Made by a program: the position numbers and the translations under genes
In this document: piece after piece, positions 10,295 to 19,909 of the stretch
How the letters are laid out: the number at the start of each line of letters is the position of its first letter
Numbering within the stretch: position 1 is the first letter of the stretch
Notes under the pieces: generated by a model
What the model saw: the letters and a program-made list of their open reading frames with translations, nothing else
What the model was told of the DNA's origin: nothing
Database searches by the model: none
DNA from: an uncultured Paraglaciecola sp.
GTDB taxonomy: Bacteria; Pseudomonadota; Gammaproteobacteria; Enterobacterales; Alteromonadaceae
Length of the DNA stretch: 64,000 nt
Assembly: GCF_937123705.1 (NCBI RefSeq)
Contig: NZ_CAKZKO010000046.1
Coordinates: 1-64,000 of the forward strand
Direction of reading: 5' to 3'

Positions 10295-11407
10295 TTCTGG
10301 CGGAATGGGCAGATTAGATTTAAGTGGTTTAGGCCGCTGACCTTTACCTTGTTTAAAGGCTTTTAGTTGATACACATAGGCCAATACTTGAGCCACCGCC
10401 ATAAAGAGCTTTTCAGGAATTTCATGTTCAGCCTCAGTGGAGTAATAAATGGCCCTAGCTAGCATAGGCGATGCAACAATTGGCACATCATGGGCTTTGG
10501 CAATTGTTCGTATGTGCATAGCCATTTCATCCACACCTTTTGCCACTAAAGTTGGGGCGCGAGTACCTAGCTGGTCATACTTCAGTGCCACCGAGAAATG
10601 GGTCGGGTTGGTGACCACCACATCGGCATTAGGTACTTCTTGCATCATGCGATTGGCGGCAGCTTGATACTGCAACTTACGAATTCTACTTTTAACTTGC
10701 GGGTCACCATCGGAGTTTTTACGTTCATCCTTAACTTCTTGTAAGGACATTTTCATTTCTTTATTGTGTTTATAGCTTTGATAAGGCACATCAAAAGCTG
10801 CAATGGGAATGAGCGCACAACACATCAACAAAAAGCCCCAGGCAATTAAATCCATGGCATGAAACAAATTACGGGGATATAACTCTAAGTCTAGGTGCAG
10901 TGCCTCATCTTTAAACATGATTAGCGCAATGTAGGCCATGCTTGCCACTACCACAAATTTGGCAATGGCTTTAAGTAGTTCCACCACGCTATTCATACCA
11001 AACATACGCTTAAATCCCGCTATTGGGCTGATTTTTTGGGCTTTGGGCTTAGCTGAATCCCAAGTAAAATTATATCCCCCTAAAGCGATGTTGCCGTAAA
11101 TACCCGCAATAGTCACAATCACTAAAAACAGTAACACCGGCATGCTAATAGTCTCGATGGCAAATCCCCAAGCTTGAAACATATGGGTGAAATCGTAGGT
11201 TTCATCTCGAGATAGCGTAAAAATACGCTGCGTGACTTTGAATAGTGCAGTGGCAATTTGAGAGCCAATCATTAAAAAACTCACGCCACTGGCGATCAAC
11301 ACTAATGCCGTAGACAATTCTTTGGATCGTGCTATTTGCCCCTTTTTACGGGACTCCGAAATTTTCTTGGAGGTGGGTTCTTCTGTTTTTTCGTTTGCAT
11401 CAGACAT
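10283..11407 (-). CDS. flhB: Flagellar type III export protein FlhB (substrate-specificity switch)
   Basis: FlhB is the autocleaving export-gate protein that switches substrate specificity from hook to filament. It has 374 residues. The N-terminus is charged (EKTEEPTSKKISESRKKGQ), four membrane segments follow, and the cytosolic C-terminal domain carries the autocleavage motif NPTH (VVVTNPTHFSVALKYD), all diagnostic. The start ATG is at 11405-11407 with an AGGAG upstream. It is the last gene of the fliKLMNOPQR-flhB run, 17 bases after fliR. Its stop lies inside the 3' end of the convergent hybrid kinase gene. In related genomes flhA normally follows directly; here it is displaced. Confidence 0.97.
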   Translation of the reverse strand: MSDANEKTEEPTSKKISESRKKGQIARSKELSTALVLIASGVSFLMIGSQIATALFKVTQRIFTLSRDETYDFTHMFQAWGFAIETISMPVLLFLVIVTIAGIYGNIALGGYNFTWDSAKPKAQKISPIAGFKRMFGMNSVVELLKAIAKFVVVASMAYIALIMFKDEALHLDLELYPRNLFHAMDLIAWGFLLMCCALIPIAAFDVPYQSYKHNKEMKMSLQEVKDERKNSDGDPQVKSRIRKLQYQAAANRMMQEVPNADVVVTNPTHFSVALKYDQLGTRAPTLVAKGVDEMAMHIRTIAKAHDVPIVASPMLARAIYYSTEAEHEIPEKLFMAVAQVLAYVYQLKAFKQGKGQRPKPLKSNLPIPPELRR

Positions 11408-11424
11408 GATTTATTCCTCCGTAC

Positions 11425-12210
11425 TCAAGGACACACTAACACCAGCTGACACATCATGTTCTGCGCCCGCTCCCACATCACTTCAAAATGATGGGTTAAG
11501 TTGTCTAAGGTTAACCAAATGATAATAAGCCCCATAATTTGCGCTATAGCAAAGCCAATACTAAAAATATTCAGTTGTGGTGCGGCTTTGGTCATCACAC
11601 CAAAGGCCAAATTAACAATCAGCAATGACACTATAGGTGCCAAAGAGATTGTCACAGCCGAAATAAACATCCAGCCTGCCCAGTGTGCTATGTCTCTAAA
11701 TTGTTCTGGTGCAAACCAAGCAACACCGATAGGGAAAGCTTCAAAACTCATCACCACCATACGGATCATGGATAAATGCCCATCTAACGCCCAAAACAAT
11801 AACGTAGCCAAAATAAGATAGAACTGACCGACAGCGGGTACGTTGATGCCATTAACCGGATCGACAATTGATGCAAACCCCAAACCCGTCTGCAGCGCAA
11901 CAATTTGCCCTGCCAACACAAAGGTATTGAGCACCATATTTGATAAAAAGCCCAATGCGATACCTATAATGAGCTGCTGGATCACTAACATAAAAGTGCC
12001 TACTGAGAAAACTTCAGTGGCAGGAATAGCAACAGGCGGGATAACGGGCATAATCACTAGCGTTAAAAATAACGTAAGCAGCGCCCTTGTAGCTGGCGTA
12101 ACACTTTTAGCGCTTAGTCCAACCATAGACGCGAACAGACCAGAGACACGCATAAAGGGCAACAGTAAATCGGCCAAATACTGCATGATAGTTGACGTGG
12201 CTATATCCAA
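11425..12210 (-). CDS. fliR: Flagellar export apparatus protein FliR
   Basis: FliR is a polytopic inner-membrane component of the export gate (FliPQR channel). The 261 residues contain about six hydrophobic helices (for example VIMPVIPPVAI and SLLIVNLAFGVMTKAAPQLNIF, the latter a family signature). The start is probably the TTG at 12208-12210. It is preceded by AGGA at suitable spacing and gives the N-terminal length seen in Vibrio FliR. An in-frame ATG eight codons later is the alternative. It sits between fliQ and flhB in the conserved order. Confidence 0.95.
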   Translation of the reverse strand: MDIATSTIMQYLADLLLPFMRVSGLFASMVGLSAKSVTPATRALLTLFLTLVIMPVIPPVAIPATEVFSVGTFMLVIQQLIIGIALGFLSNMVLNTFVLAGQIVALQTGLGFASIVDPVNGINVPAVGQFYLILATLLFWALDGHLSMIRMVVMSFEAFPIGVAWFAPEQFRDIAHWAGWMFISAVTISLAPIVSLLIVNLAFGVMTKAAPQLNIFSIGFAIAQIMGLIIIWLTLDNLTHHFEVMWERAQNMMCQLVLVCP

Positions 12211-12243
12211 AATACTAGTCCTGTGATCGAATAATTATCATCT

Positions 12244-12513
12244 CTAGCCCACTACCTCTGGAATGCGTTCAACCATAGTAAAAGTGAAATCCATCAGCTT
12301 ATTCACTAACCAATGACCGCCCCAACTCAGCGCCAATAATGTGACGATTAAGCGAGGCAAAAAACTCATGGTTTGCTCGTTGATGGAAGTCGCCGCTTGG
12401 AACACAGCTACAATTAGGCCGACAAATAAGCTAGGTAGAATGATCGCAGAAACCAGCAGAATAACCATCTGCAGTGCTTCTTTAAGAATTTCAACAAAGA
12501 CCTCTGGACTCAT
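12244..12513 (-). CDS. fliQ: Flagellar export apparatus protein FliQ
   Basis: FliQ is a small (89 residues), two-helix membrane subunit of the FliPQR export channel. The sequence begins MSPEVFVEILKEAL, as usual for the family, and has two hydrophobic helices around residues 15-38 and 50-75 joined by the conserved QAATSINEQTMSFLP loop. The start is ATG 12511-12513. It lies 38 bases after fliP and 33 bases before fliR. Confidence 0.96.
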   Translation of the reverse strand: MSPEVFVEILKEALQMVILLVSAIILPSLFVGLIVAVFQAATSINEQTMSFLPRLIVTLLALSWGGHWLVNKLMDFTFTMVERIPEVVG

Positions 12514-12551
12514 GGGTTTACCCTTGGTATTTTTTGATTACAAGACATGCA

Positions 12552-13307
12552 TTACCCCATGCCAAAACTATTGGCTAAGGTGCCAAAAATTAAATTCCAG
12601 CCATCCACTAGCACAAATAACATCAGCTTAAAGGGCAATGACACTATCATAGGCGACAACATCATCATGCCCATCGCCATCAATATGGATGCCACCACCA
12701 AATCTAGAATCAAGAATGGAATAAACAACATAAAGCCAATTTGAAACGCGGTTTTAAGCTCGCTGGTCACAAAAGCCGGAATAAGCACATTCATTGGCAC
12801 GTCGACAGGATCTTGAAATTGCCCGTCCATGCCGCCAATTTGCACAAAAGTCTCCAAATCTTTAACCCGTGTCTGCGCCAACATAAAGGCCCGCAAAGGC
12901 TCTTTACCAATTTCATAAGCCTGGATAGAGGTGATTTCTTCCTTTAAATAGGGCTGTAGCGCCGTTTCATTCATTTTTTCAAACACTGGCGCCATAATAA
13001 ACATCGACAAAAATAAACTCACACCGATTAATATTTGGTTCGAAGGAGATTGCTGTAACCCTATGGCTTGACGCAAAATCGACAACACTATAATGATCCG
13101 CGTAAAAGAGGTCATCATCATCACAAAAGCGGGCAGCAAGCTTAGGGATGTCATGATCGCCACCACTTGCAATGTCATAGTGTATTCTTGCGTGCCATCT
13201 GGGTTATCGGTAAGTGTTAACGCTGGGATCCCCGGCTCTGCTAATGCCACACCACTGACTAAAATCAATAACATCATCAAACCAAAGCGCATACTGACCT
13301 TCTTCAT
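12552..13307 (-). CDS. fliP: Flagellar export apparatus protein FliP
   Basis: FliP is the core pentameric subunit of the export channel. It has 251 residues and a cleavable signal peptide ([19 protein letters not shown], with cleavage after about residue 23). Conserved blocks include [20 protein letters not shown] and [18 protein letters not shown], followed by the MGMMMLSP helix, all hallmarks of FliP. The ATG overlaps the fliO stop as ATGA, so the two are translationally coupled. Confidence 0.97.
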   Translation of the reverse strand: MKKVSMRFGLMMLLILVSGVALAEPGIPALTLTDNPDGTQEYTMTLQVVAIMTSLSLLPAFVMMMTSFTRIIIVLSILRQAIGLQQSPSNQILIGVSLFLSMFIMAPVFEKMNETALQPYLKEEITSIQAYEIGKEPLRAFMLAQTRVKDLETFVQIGGMDGQFQDPVDVPMNVLIPAFVTSELKTAFQIGFMLFIPFLILDLVVASILMAMGMMMLSPMIVSLPFKLMLFVLVDGWNLIFGTLANSFGMG

Positions 13308-13810
13308 GGTTGCTCTCCATCGGTTTTGTTGCTTTTATTATTTTCTGCCATAGCTGGGTTAATCTTTGCGGCCATCAGCTGGGTGAGCTTATCTTTGAAT
13401 TTTTCACCTGCAGGGGATGCGGCCGGATCCTCAATTAAGTTAGAAAGGGTCGCCAAATGATTGATATTGTGGGCGGTAATACCTAACAGGTGTTGCTCAC
13501 CAGCGACTTCGATCACCATGACTCTTTCTTTGGCACCTGCCATCATTGACGCCACCACTTTCAGGTTTGAAGTACCCGATTGAGTGACGTTAAACCGTCG
13601 CATTATGAAGGCCAACATAAAAACAACGCCAATAACCAGTAATAAAGACAGGAAAATTGACACTATTGAAGTGGGATCTGAGAGGGTTTGAGGCGCCGAA
13701 CTGGCCTCAAATGAGATACTTAAACATGAGCCTAAAGCAATACAAGCCCATGTTTTATAAGCGTTTTGTTTACCTAAGTTTTTTGATTCTTTCCAGTTGA
13801 CTAATAACAT
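13304..13810 (-). CDS. fliO: Flagellar biosynthesis protein FliO
   Basis: FliO assists assembly of the FliP ring. It has 168 residues. An N-terminal hydrophobic, signal-like segment is followed by a clear membrane helix at about residues 50-70 ([20 protein letters not shown]). The small cytosolic domain has the family pattern [21 protein letters not shown]. The protein has no other usable start, so its 5' end overlaps fliN by 41 bases, more than elsewhere in the operon. Overlap with fliP at the 3' end is 4 bases. Confidence 0.92.
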   Translation of the reverse strand: MLLVNWKESKNLGKQNAYKTWACIALGSCLSISFEASSAPQTLSDPTSIVSIFLSLLLVIGVVFMLAFIMRRFNVTQSGTSNLKVVASMMAGAKERVMVIEVAGEQHLLGITAHNINHLATLSNLIEDPAASPAGEKFKDKLTQLMAAKINPAMAENNKSNKTDGEQP

Positions 13811-14201
13811 CAGTTAATCGAATACCAAATTTATCGTTGACTACTACTACTTCTCCATGAGCAATCAACGTGCCATTTACTAAAACATCTAATGGCTCTC
13901 CAGCAACGCGGTCAAGTTCTACCACTGAACCTTGGTTTAGCTGCAGTAAATTTCGAATACTAATATTGCTACGTCCAACCTCCATAGAGATGGTCACAGG
14001 GATATCTAAAATGGTATCGAGTTTACGTTTTTCTTTAGGGGTGATTTCCCTGTCTTCATCAAACTCTTCTAGTTCGGCCACTTCAGCACCCATACCAAAT
14101 TCGTCACTGGTGCCGCCAGCGCTCTCTTCAGTTTTAGCTTCTTCATCTGCTTGTTCAGCCATGGCCGCAGCCCAATCATCTAAACCGTCTTCTTCACTCA
14201 T
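13770..14201 (-). CDS. fliN: Flagellar motor switch protein FliN
   Basis: FliN is a C-ring component and docking site for export substrates. It has 143 residues. The N-terminal ~60 residues are acidic and low-complexity (for example EEAKTEESAGG). The SpoA-type C-terminal domain reads LDTILDIPVTISMEVGRS, VELDRVAGEPLDVLVNG and GEVVVVNDKFGIRL, which are canonical FliN. The start is ATG 14199-14201. It follows fliM with 29 bases between. Confidence 0.97.
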   Translation of the reverse strand: MSEEDGLDDWAAAMAEQADEEAKTEESAGGTSDEFGMGAEVAELEEFDEDREITPKEKRKLDTILDIPVTISMEVGRSNISIRNLLQLNQGSVVELDRVAGEPLDVLVNGTLIAHGEVVVVNDKFGIRLTDVISQLERIKKLR

Positions 14202-14230
14202 TATTTACTCCGTACTCAAGAATACTGGGG

Positions 14231-15289
14231 TTACCAATCATCTTCGAGGGTTTGCAATTCGGCGTCGCTATCAATTCTTCGACCACCTTTGGTTAACAGT
14301 TGTAGCTCAGACTTCACTGAAGTTGGGCGTGGAATTTTCTCGACTATTTTAAGTGCTACATTATCTCTTGAGCGTCCTAACTTAGCCCTAAAAGTAGGTA
14401 GTTCTTCAATTAATACGGTTATATGCTCGGGCATTTCTATAGGAATTATGTTTCCTGTTTCTAATTCCATAATTTCTTCAAGAGATAATTCTAAGTCCAT
14501 CATATGGGTAGATAATGCCACTTGTACGTCCATGATTTCGTCTCGAAGAGCCTTACTCCAACGTAAATCTGTGTCTTCTTTATCACTTTGTACACCTGCA
14601 TCTAAGAGCTCACGAATGGGCTCCAGCATGGAATACGGCAAAGACACATGAAAATCTCCACCACCGCCATCTAGTTCAATGTGGAACGAACTAATTACCA
14701 CCACTTCTGTCGGGCTAACAATATTCGCCATAGCAGGGTTGACTTCAGAATCGAGATATTCAAAAGACACATCCATAACGGGTGCCCATGCTTCTTTATA
14801 GTCTTCAAAGATAAGCTTCAACAACATCTGGATAATACGTCTTTCCGTTGGGGTAAACTCTCGGCCCTCAATTTTGGCATGATAACGACCATCGCCACCA
14901 AAAAAGTTATCAACCAAAATAAAGACCAATCTGGCTTCCATGGTAATCAAACCCGTCCCTTTAAGAGGGCGAAATCTCACCATGTTTAAACTAGTAGGTA
15001 CAAACAAGGTGTGCACATACTCGCCAAACTTAATCATTTGTATGCCATTAATTGACACTTCTGCACTGCGGCGCATCATGTTGAAAAGACTGACTCGCAT
15101 GTGCCGCGCAAATCGTTCATTAACAATTTCAAGGGTTGGCATGCGACCACGAACGATCCTGTCTTGAGATGAAAAGTCATATTCCATTGCCGAACCATCA
15201 GACACTCCGGTATCAACTTCCTCTTCCTCAACATCGTCTACACCGTGTAACAGTGCATCAATTTCGTCTTGGGATAATAAATCGCTCAA
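14231..15289 (-). CDS. fliM: Flagellar motor switch protein FliM
   Basis: FliM is the C-ring protein that binds phosphorylated CheY and sets rotation direction. It has 352 residues. The N-terminal CheY-binding peptide LLSQDEIDALLHG is present, followed by the CheC-like middle domain with the conserved GxMP stretch (RIVRGRMPTLEIVNERFAR) and a C-terminal SpoA domain. The start is probably the TTG at 15287-15289, because it places the CheY peptide at the very N-terminus and has GAGAG upstream; no ATG is available nearby. Confidence 0.96.
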   Translation of the reverse strand: MSDLLSQDEIDALLHGVDDVEEEEVDTGVSDGSAMEYDFSSQDRIVRGRMPTLEIVNERFARHMRVSLFNMMRRSAEVSINGIQMIKFGEYVHTLFVPTSLNMVRFRPLKGTGLITMEARLVFILVDNFFGGDGRYHAKIEGREFTPTERRIIQMLLKLIFEDYKEAWAPVMDVSFEYLDSEVNPAMANIVSPTEVVVISSFHIELDGGGGDFHVSLPYSMLEPIRELLDAGVQSDKEDTDLRWSKALRDEIMDVQVALSTHMMDLELSLEEIMELETGNIIPIEMPEHITVLIEELPTFRAKLGRSRDNVALKIVEKIPRPTSVKSELQLLTKGGRRIDSDAELQTLEDDW

Positions 15290-15317
15290 TCTAATTCTCT
15301 CATTAACAAATTTGCTA

Positions 15318-15836
15318 TTACTGCATCACAAAGCCAGTAAAAAGTACTTCTTCCACAGTCTGATTACCGCTCACGTCTAGCATGGTTTTTTGCACTTCCT
15401 TTAGGGCACTATCTCGAATCGCTATTTTGCCGGCCTCGGTCACTAAATCATCGGCATTGGCAGTACTAAATGCTTTCAATAAGGTGCCTTCAATTAATGG
15501 TACATGCATTTTGACTTGCTCTTCATTATCAGATCCCCGCATCATTAGCTGTACTTTAATTTCGACCAAGCGATCTCGAGCAGAGCCTGGTACGTTAAAA
15601 ACAAAAGGTCTGGGCATTGCCACATATAAAGCCGTGCCAGTTTTAACTAAAGCAGCTGCAACGCCCTCTTCCCCTTGTACCAACATTTCTCCATCAGTAC
15701 CTTCGCTAGCATCGCCTGCCATTAGAAAGAAATACGCAGCTCCACCACCGGCAATAAGCACAACAACCGCAATGATAATAATAATCAGCTTGCCTTTTTT
15801 GCCACCATCTTCCATTTTTAATTCTTCTTCAGCCAT
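15318..15836 (-). CDS. fliL: Flagellar basal-body-associated protein FliL
   Basis: FliL surrounds the stator and supports torque. It has 172 residues: a short cytosolic tail ending in lysines, one membrane helix at about residues 16-38 (LIIIIIAVVVLIAGGGAAYFF), then a periplasmic stomatin-like domain with MPRPFVFNVPG and a C-terminal VEEVLFTGFVMQ. Two glycine/alanine-rich acidic segments follow the helix. It sits between fliK and fliM. Confidence 0.95.
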   Translation of the reverse strand: MAEEELKMEDGGKKGKLIIIIIAVVVLIAGGGAAYFFLMAGDASEGTDGEMLVQGEEGVAAALVKTGTALYVAMPRPFVFNVPGSARDRLVEIKVQLMMRGSDNEEQVKMHVPLIEGTLLKAFSTANADDLVTEAGKIAIRDSALKEVQKTMLDVSGNQTVEEVLFTGFVMQ

Positions 15837-15931
15837 GTTTTTCTCTCAAATTGTCAAACATAATAGGTTGTTGCCCTATTATCAGCCTCATTGCTAAATT
15901 GGCAAGGTGCTTTAGGTTATTTCCTAGCATA

Positions 15932-17992
15932 TTAAACAAAATAGTCGATCCCGCCTAAGGCACCATTAACCACCTTTTGCTGTGCCAACACATGTTCAGG
16001 CTCGGATATATTAATGTCTTCTGCTTCACTATGCCCAGCAGCACTTTGTCCTGTTGGCTCGTCACCTTGTTGCTGACCGGCACTTTCTTCTCGTACCGAA
16101 GATTGGCCCAGTTCAATGCCTTTTTCAGCCAACATTTCCCTTAGCTTAGGAGTCGCGGTGTCTACAGCGTCTCTCGCCTGTTGTGATTGCACCACAAAAT
16201 TGACTGTGGCAGATTCACCCGACACAGCGACTTTAACGTGCATAGAGCCCAATTCGGCTGGATCGAGGCGAATATCCGCCACTAGGTTTTTAGTGTTCAC
16301 CATCCAGCGCACTTTTTCGGCTAGCTGTTGATGACCCTCTGGCTTACTGATATTGAGTGTTTTATCTAGTTTCGACTCAAACTGGTTAAGTTGAATATGC
16401 TTACTTTGTTCGCCTTGAATTTGTGCCGCGTCTCTTGCCGTAACGCTGTAGGCTTGATCATGATGATGCTCAATAGCACGGCTCATAGTCTGCGCAAAGT
16501 CCAACACTTGTGATACCTGGCTGACAACCTGCTCAACATTAACGGGTGCTTTGGGATTGACGTTACTGTCGGATGACTTAGCTAAGGCATCTGATACTAA
16601 AGCTTTTAAATCAATCCCAGGCTCTCTACCTTGCGACAGTTGCGTTTTAAATTCTTCTAGACCTGATTTTAATGCCGCAACAAACTCCTTTGCTGGAGTG
16701 TCAACCGAATTTAAAATTTCAGCGACTTTTGGTGCAGCACTATGTTGCACCATCTGAACCGAAGTTTGAAGTTCTCCCCCCTCATTCGAAGGTTTATTAT
16801 CGAAGACTCGGGCGGCAATATTCTCTAATACTTTATGCTGCTTATTTTCAGAGAGATTGAGAATATTCTTGATATCGACACTGTGACTTTTTTTATCGGC
16901 TGCTGTTGTTGTTAGTTCCTTAGGAATTTGTTGCTCAAGGTGAACATCTTGCTCTGCAAGGGTCTCCAATTGCTGGGTATTGATAGAAATTTCCGGTGTT
17001 TCCAATAACTCTGGTTGCGGTTGTATAACAGATTGCTTTGCCGGATCAATTGCAACTTTGCTATCAATCAATAAAGAACTGAGTAATGCTTGGTCTTCTG
17101 GCGTTGTTAGGTCAATCATGTCAGCGGCTGCCGTTTCTGATTGACTGATTGAATCTGTCTCCTTTGAAACCATGTTTTGCGCCGACATTTTATTGACTAA
17201 ATCTTGTAAAACCTCGGGGTGTTCTAATAATAATTCAGCCGTCGCTTCTGGGGTATCAAGGGATGAGAGGTCGTTAGATTCAACTTGATTTGGCAATTGT
17301 TTCAATGCTAATTGCATATACAAATCCATGCTTTGAATTACTTTACCTTTATTATCTGCTGGTATTGGTTCAACATTTTTAGCTGTACTGCTGTGGTCAA
17401 GAGTAGGTTTTCCCACTAATTTCTCTACCAAGGATACCCATTTATGGGCAACCACACTGGCTTCTTCATCTACAGGTTGTGCGTCTATTTCCGGTTGTAC
17501 TTCAACTTCCGATTGTAGAAGCACTTCATTCAAAATAGTATTGGTTTGGTTTAGATCACCTAGTGCTTCATTGTCAGGTAGTTGATTGCTAATTACCTGT
17601 TTATCAGTGGTGTCATGACTATCCAAAGTATTGTCCGCAGTCTGAGGTATAACATCTTTGTGCTGCGATGACTTTACTGTTTGCTCTTCATACATTTTTT
17701 CAGTTTTGGGGCCTGTAGACTTTGTTTTAGTCTCCTCTCTATTCGATGGATAGGTTTTGGTTTCATCTATAGACAGTTTCTCTTTACGAGGTGCATGAGG
17801 TGGTGGCGATTCGCGCCGAATAGTGGTCGAGTGAGCAGGTTTTTGTTGCTGCATTAAGCTATCAAATTGCTCATTTGATTCAGTACCAGCAAAAGCATTA
17901 CTCTTGGTTTGTGCGGCAAAAGCGGCAACTTCTGATTTCGCTGTGGCAACATTCTGCATCATTATTTCAAATCCCTCAAGCTGAGCCAGCAT
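15932..17992 (-). CDS. fliK: Flagellar hook-length control protein FliK
   Basis: FliK is the secreted molecular ruler that measures the hook and triggers the FlhB switch. It has 686 residues. The long N-terminal and middle part (about 1-540) is low in hydrophobic structure and rich in Gln, Glu, Ser and Thr, as expected for the ruler. The C-terminal Flg_hook domain (about 560-650) reads VADIRLDPAELGSMHVKVAV and VNFVVQSQQARDAVDTA, a strong family match. The start is the ATG at 17990-17992, though a second Met-Met pair a few codons later is possible. It begins the fliKLMNOPQR-flhB block, separated from fliJ by 135 bases with a candidate sigma-54 site. Confidence 0.93.
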   Translation of the reverse strand: MLAQLEGFEIMMQNVATAKSEVAAFAAQTKSNAFAGTESNEQFDSLMQQQKPAHSTTIRRESPPPHAPRKEKLSIDETKTYPSNREETKTKSTGPKTEKMYEEQTVKSSQHKDVIPQTADNTLDSHDTTDKQVISNQLPDNEALGDLNQTNTILNEVLLQSEVEVQPEIDAQPVDEEASVVAHKWVSLVEKLVGKPTLDHSSTAKNVEPIPADNKGKVIQSMDLYMQLALKQLPNQVESNDLSSLDTPEATAELLLEHPEVLQDLVNKMSAQNMVSKETDSISQSETAAADMIDLTTPEDQALLSSLLIDSKVAIDPAKQSVIQPQPELLETPEISINTQQLETLAEQDVHLEQQIPKELTTTAADKKSHSVDIKNILNLSENKQHKVLENIAARVFDNKPSNEGGELQTSVQMVQHSAAPKVAEILNSVDTPAKEFVAALKSGLEEFKTQLSQGREPGIDLKALVSDALAKSSDSNVNPKAPVNVEQVVSQVSQVLDFAQTMSRAIEHHHDQAYSVTARDAAQIQGEQSKHIQLNQFESKLDKTLNISKPEGHQQLAEKVRWMVNTKNLVADIRLDPAELGSMHVKVAVSGESATVNFVVQSQQARDAVDTATPKLREMLAEKGIELGQSSVREESAGQQQGDEPTGQSAAGHSEAEDINISEPEHVLAQQKVVNGALGGIDYFV

Positions 17993-18097
17993 GGTTAATT
18001 CATTGATTTATAATGTTTTATTTACATATTACATTTGGCTAGTGGTCGCTAGCGGTACTTAAATCAACAATTTCTTTATATATCTAGGTATAACTCA

Positions 18098-18112
18098 GCA
18101 AAGACCATTCCA
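18098..18112 (-). promoter_or_regulatory. Candidate sigma-54 promoter of the fliK block
   Basis: The minus strand reads TGGAATGGTCTTTGC. The GG/GC spacing of 10 is right and the -12 TTTGC is strong, but the -24 element TGGAA departs from TGGCA. The predicted start near 18086 would leave a leader of about 90 bases before fliK. Confidence 0.4.
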
Positions 18113-18127
18113 ACTTTATGCAAACAG

Positions 18128-18565
18128 CTATGACTTACGAATAAATTTTTGTAATGACAGCTCATCCAGCATCATTTGTTCAGTTTTTTCCTCACGTTCA
18201 AGTTTGGCTTTATGTTGTTTGTCTAACAACATTTCAACTGCTTTACGTTTTCGTTGTTGCGCCAACCACTGCATACGTCTTTGATCAGACACTTTGACAG
18301 CTTGATTTAATGTCATCAATTGCATTTCACAAGCTTTATCTAATTTGCCGATAAACTGCTGATGTTGACCAAAAGTAACACTGCCTACACCTTGTTTGGC
18401 GCGCTGTTGCGCTTCACGTAAGTAATTTAAACGGTAATTTTCTAGCCCTGACAGTTTTGCTTTATGATCTTGTGCAAATTGTTGTGCCAGTTGAAAATCC
18501 TGCACCAGCTTTTGTTCTTTTTGTCGCTCCCATTCAGCGACCATCTGTAATTGTGATTGCGCCAT
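18128..18565 (-). CDS. fliJ: Flagellar export chaperone/stalk protein FliJ
   Basis: FliJ is the coiled-coil stalk of the FliHIJ ATPase complex, comparable to the gamma subunit of F1. It has 145 residues and is almost wholly helical and charged, rich in Gln, Lys, Glu and Arg (KEQKLVQDFQLAQQFAQDHKA). The pattern LSGLENYRLNYL is typical of the family. It follows fliI by 6 bases and is the last gene before the fliK promoter region. Confidence 0.92.
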   Translation of the reverse strand: MAQSQLQMVAEWERQKEQKLVQDFQLAQQFAQDHKAKLSGLENYRLNYLREAQQRAKQGVGSVTFGQHQQFIGKLDKACEMQLMTLNQAVKVSDQRRMQWLAQQRKRKAVEMLLDKQHKAKLEREEKTEQMMLDELSLQKFIRKS

Positions 18566-18571
18566 AAATGG

Positions 18572-19906
18572 TTACCCTTTACCTAGCCCACTACTCAATG
18601 TAGTCATGTCTGAGGTACTGTCTTCAAAACCTATAACTTGCTGCATACCTTGTTGTAAAAAGGCGTTAATAGCCGGCTCTGCGTTGATGGCTAGATCAAC
18701 TCTAGGATCCGTACCTTTGGTGTAGGCACCTATGCTAATTAAGTCACGATTACGCTGATAATTAGAATACACCTGACGAATTCGTCTTGCCCCTTGAACA
18801 TGCTCTTCAGAAACGACCATAGGCATGACGCGGCTAATAGACGCTTCAATATCAATCGCTGGATAATGCCCCGAATCGGCTAGCTGCCTGGACAATACGA
18901 TATGTCCATCCAAAATAGCCCTTGCCGCATCGGCAATGGGATCTTGTAAATCGTCACCCTCGGTCAATACCGTATAAAATGCAGTAATCGAGCCTTGATT
19001 TTCACTGCCATTACCTGCTCTTTCAACCAAAGCGGGTAATCTCGCAAATACCGAAGGTGGATATCCTTTAGTGGCTGGAGGCTCACCCACAGCAAGGGCA
19101 ATTTCACGTTGTGCCATGGCATAGCGAGTGAGTGAATCAATTAACAAGAGTACATTTAGGCCTTTATCTCGAAAATATTCAGCAATAGTCACCGCGGTTT
19201 CACACCCTTTTAAGCGCATAAGAGGTGAAGTGTCGGCGGGCGATGCCACTACCACAGATTTAGCGCGCTCTTCTTCACCTAATATATCTTGAATAAACTC
19301 TTTTACTTCCCTGCCCCGCTCCCCCACTAAGCCAACCACCACTACATCTGCCGAGGTGCCTCGTGTCATCATCCCCATCAACACACTTTTACCGACACCA
19401 CTGCCCGCAAATAAACCCATACGTTGCCCCAACCCTACAGTCACAATAGAATTGATAGCTCTAACACCTACATCTAAAGGTTGCTTTATAGGTTTGCGTA
19501 GTAAAGGATTCATTGGGGGTCTAGTGAGGGGTACGCGTTTTTCAGCCTTAATGGGCCCTAAACCATCTAGAGGTTGACCATTGCCGTCTACCACACGGCC
19601 AAGTAACTCCATCCCTACAGCCAAGCCTTGCTCTCGATTTAGGGGTTGTACTCGTGAGCCTGGCACTATGCCTTTTACTGCCTCGGTAGGCATAAGATAG
19701 GTAATATTTTCGGCAAAACCGACCACTTCGGCTTCGATTTCCCCCTCTATTGTTTGGATTAAGCATTGACTACCTACCGGCATTTGGCAGCCAACAGCTT
19801 CAAGAGTTAAACCAATGCCCCGCACCAGTTTGCCGCTGGCCACAATAGGCGCTTGGGGCACTTGATCTTTTAAGTTTTTAATTTTATCTAACAATTGGCT
19901 AGACAT
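18572..19906 (-). CDS. fliI: Flagellum-specific ATPase FliI
   Basis: FliI is the hexameric export ATPase that unloads chaperones and primes substrates for the FlhAB gate. It has 444 residues, the family norm. The Walker A motif AGSGVGKS lies at about residues 167-174, Walker B is [11 protein letters not shown] near 255, and further conserved blocks read [16 protein letters not shown] and [19 protein letters not shown]. The start is ATG 19904-19906. It is packed between fliH (3 bases) and fliJ (6 bases). Confidence 0.97.
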   Translation of the reverse strand: MSSQLLDKIKNLKDQVPQAPIVASGKLVRGIGLTLEAVGCQMPVGSQCLIQTIEGEIEAEVVGFAENITYLMPTEAVKGIVPGSRVQPLNREQGLAVGMELLGRVVDGNGQPLDGLGPIKAEKRVPLTRPPMNPLLRKPIKQPLDVGVRAINSIVTVGLGQRMGLFAGSGVGKSVLMGMMTRGTSADVVVVGLVGERGREVKEFIQDILGEEERAKSVVVASPADTSPLMRLKGCETAVTIAEYFRDKGLNVLLLIDSLTRYAMAQREIALAVGEPPATKGYPPSVFARLPALVERAGNGSENQGSITAFYTVLTEGDDLQDPIADAARAILDGHIVLSRQLADSGHYPAIDIEASISRVMPMVVSEEHVQGARRIRQVYSNYQRNRDLISIGAYTKGTDPRVDLAINAEPAINAFLQQGMQQVIGFEDSTSDMTTLSSGLGKG

Positions 19907-19909
19907 TGC

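Noticed and set aside
15932..17992. FliK's repetitive Gln/Glu/Ser/Thr-rich region as a possible adhesin or secreted toxin.
   Set aside because: The C-terminal Flg_hook domain and operon place identify it as FliK, whose ruler region is normally like this.
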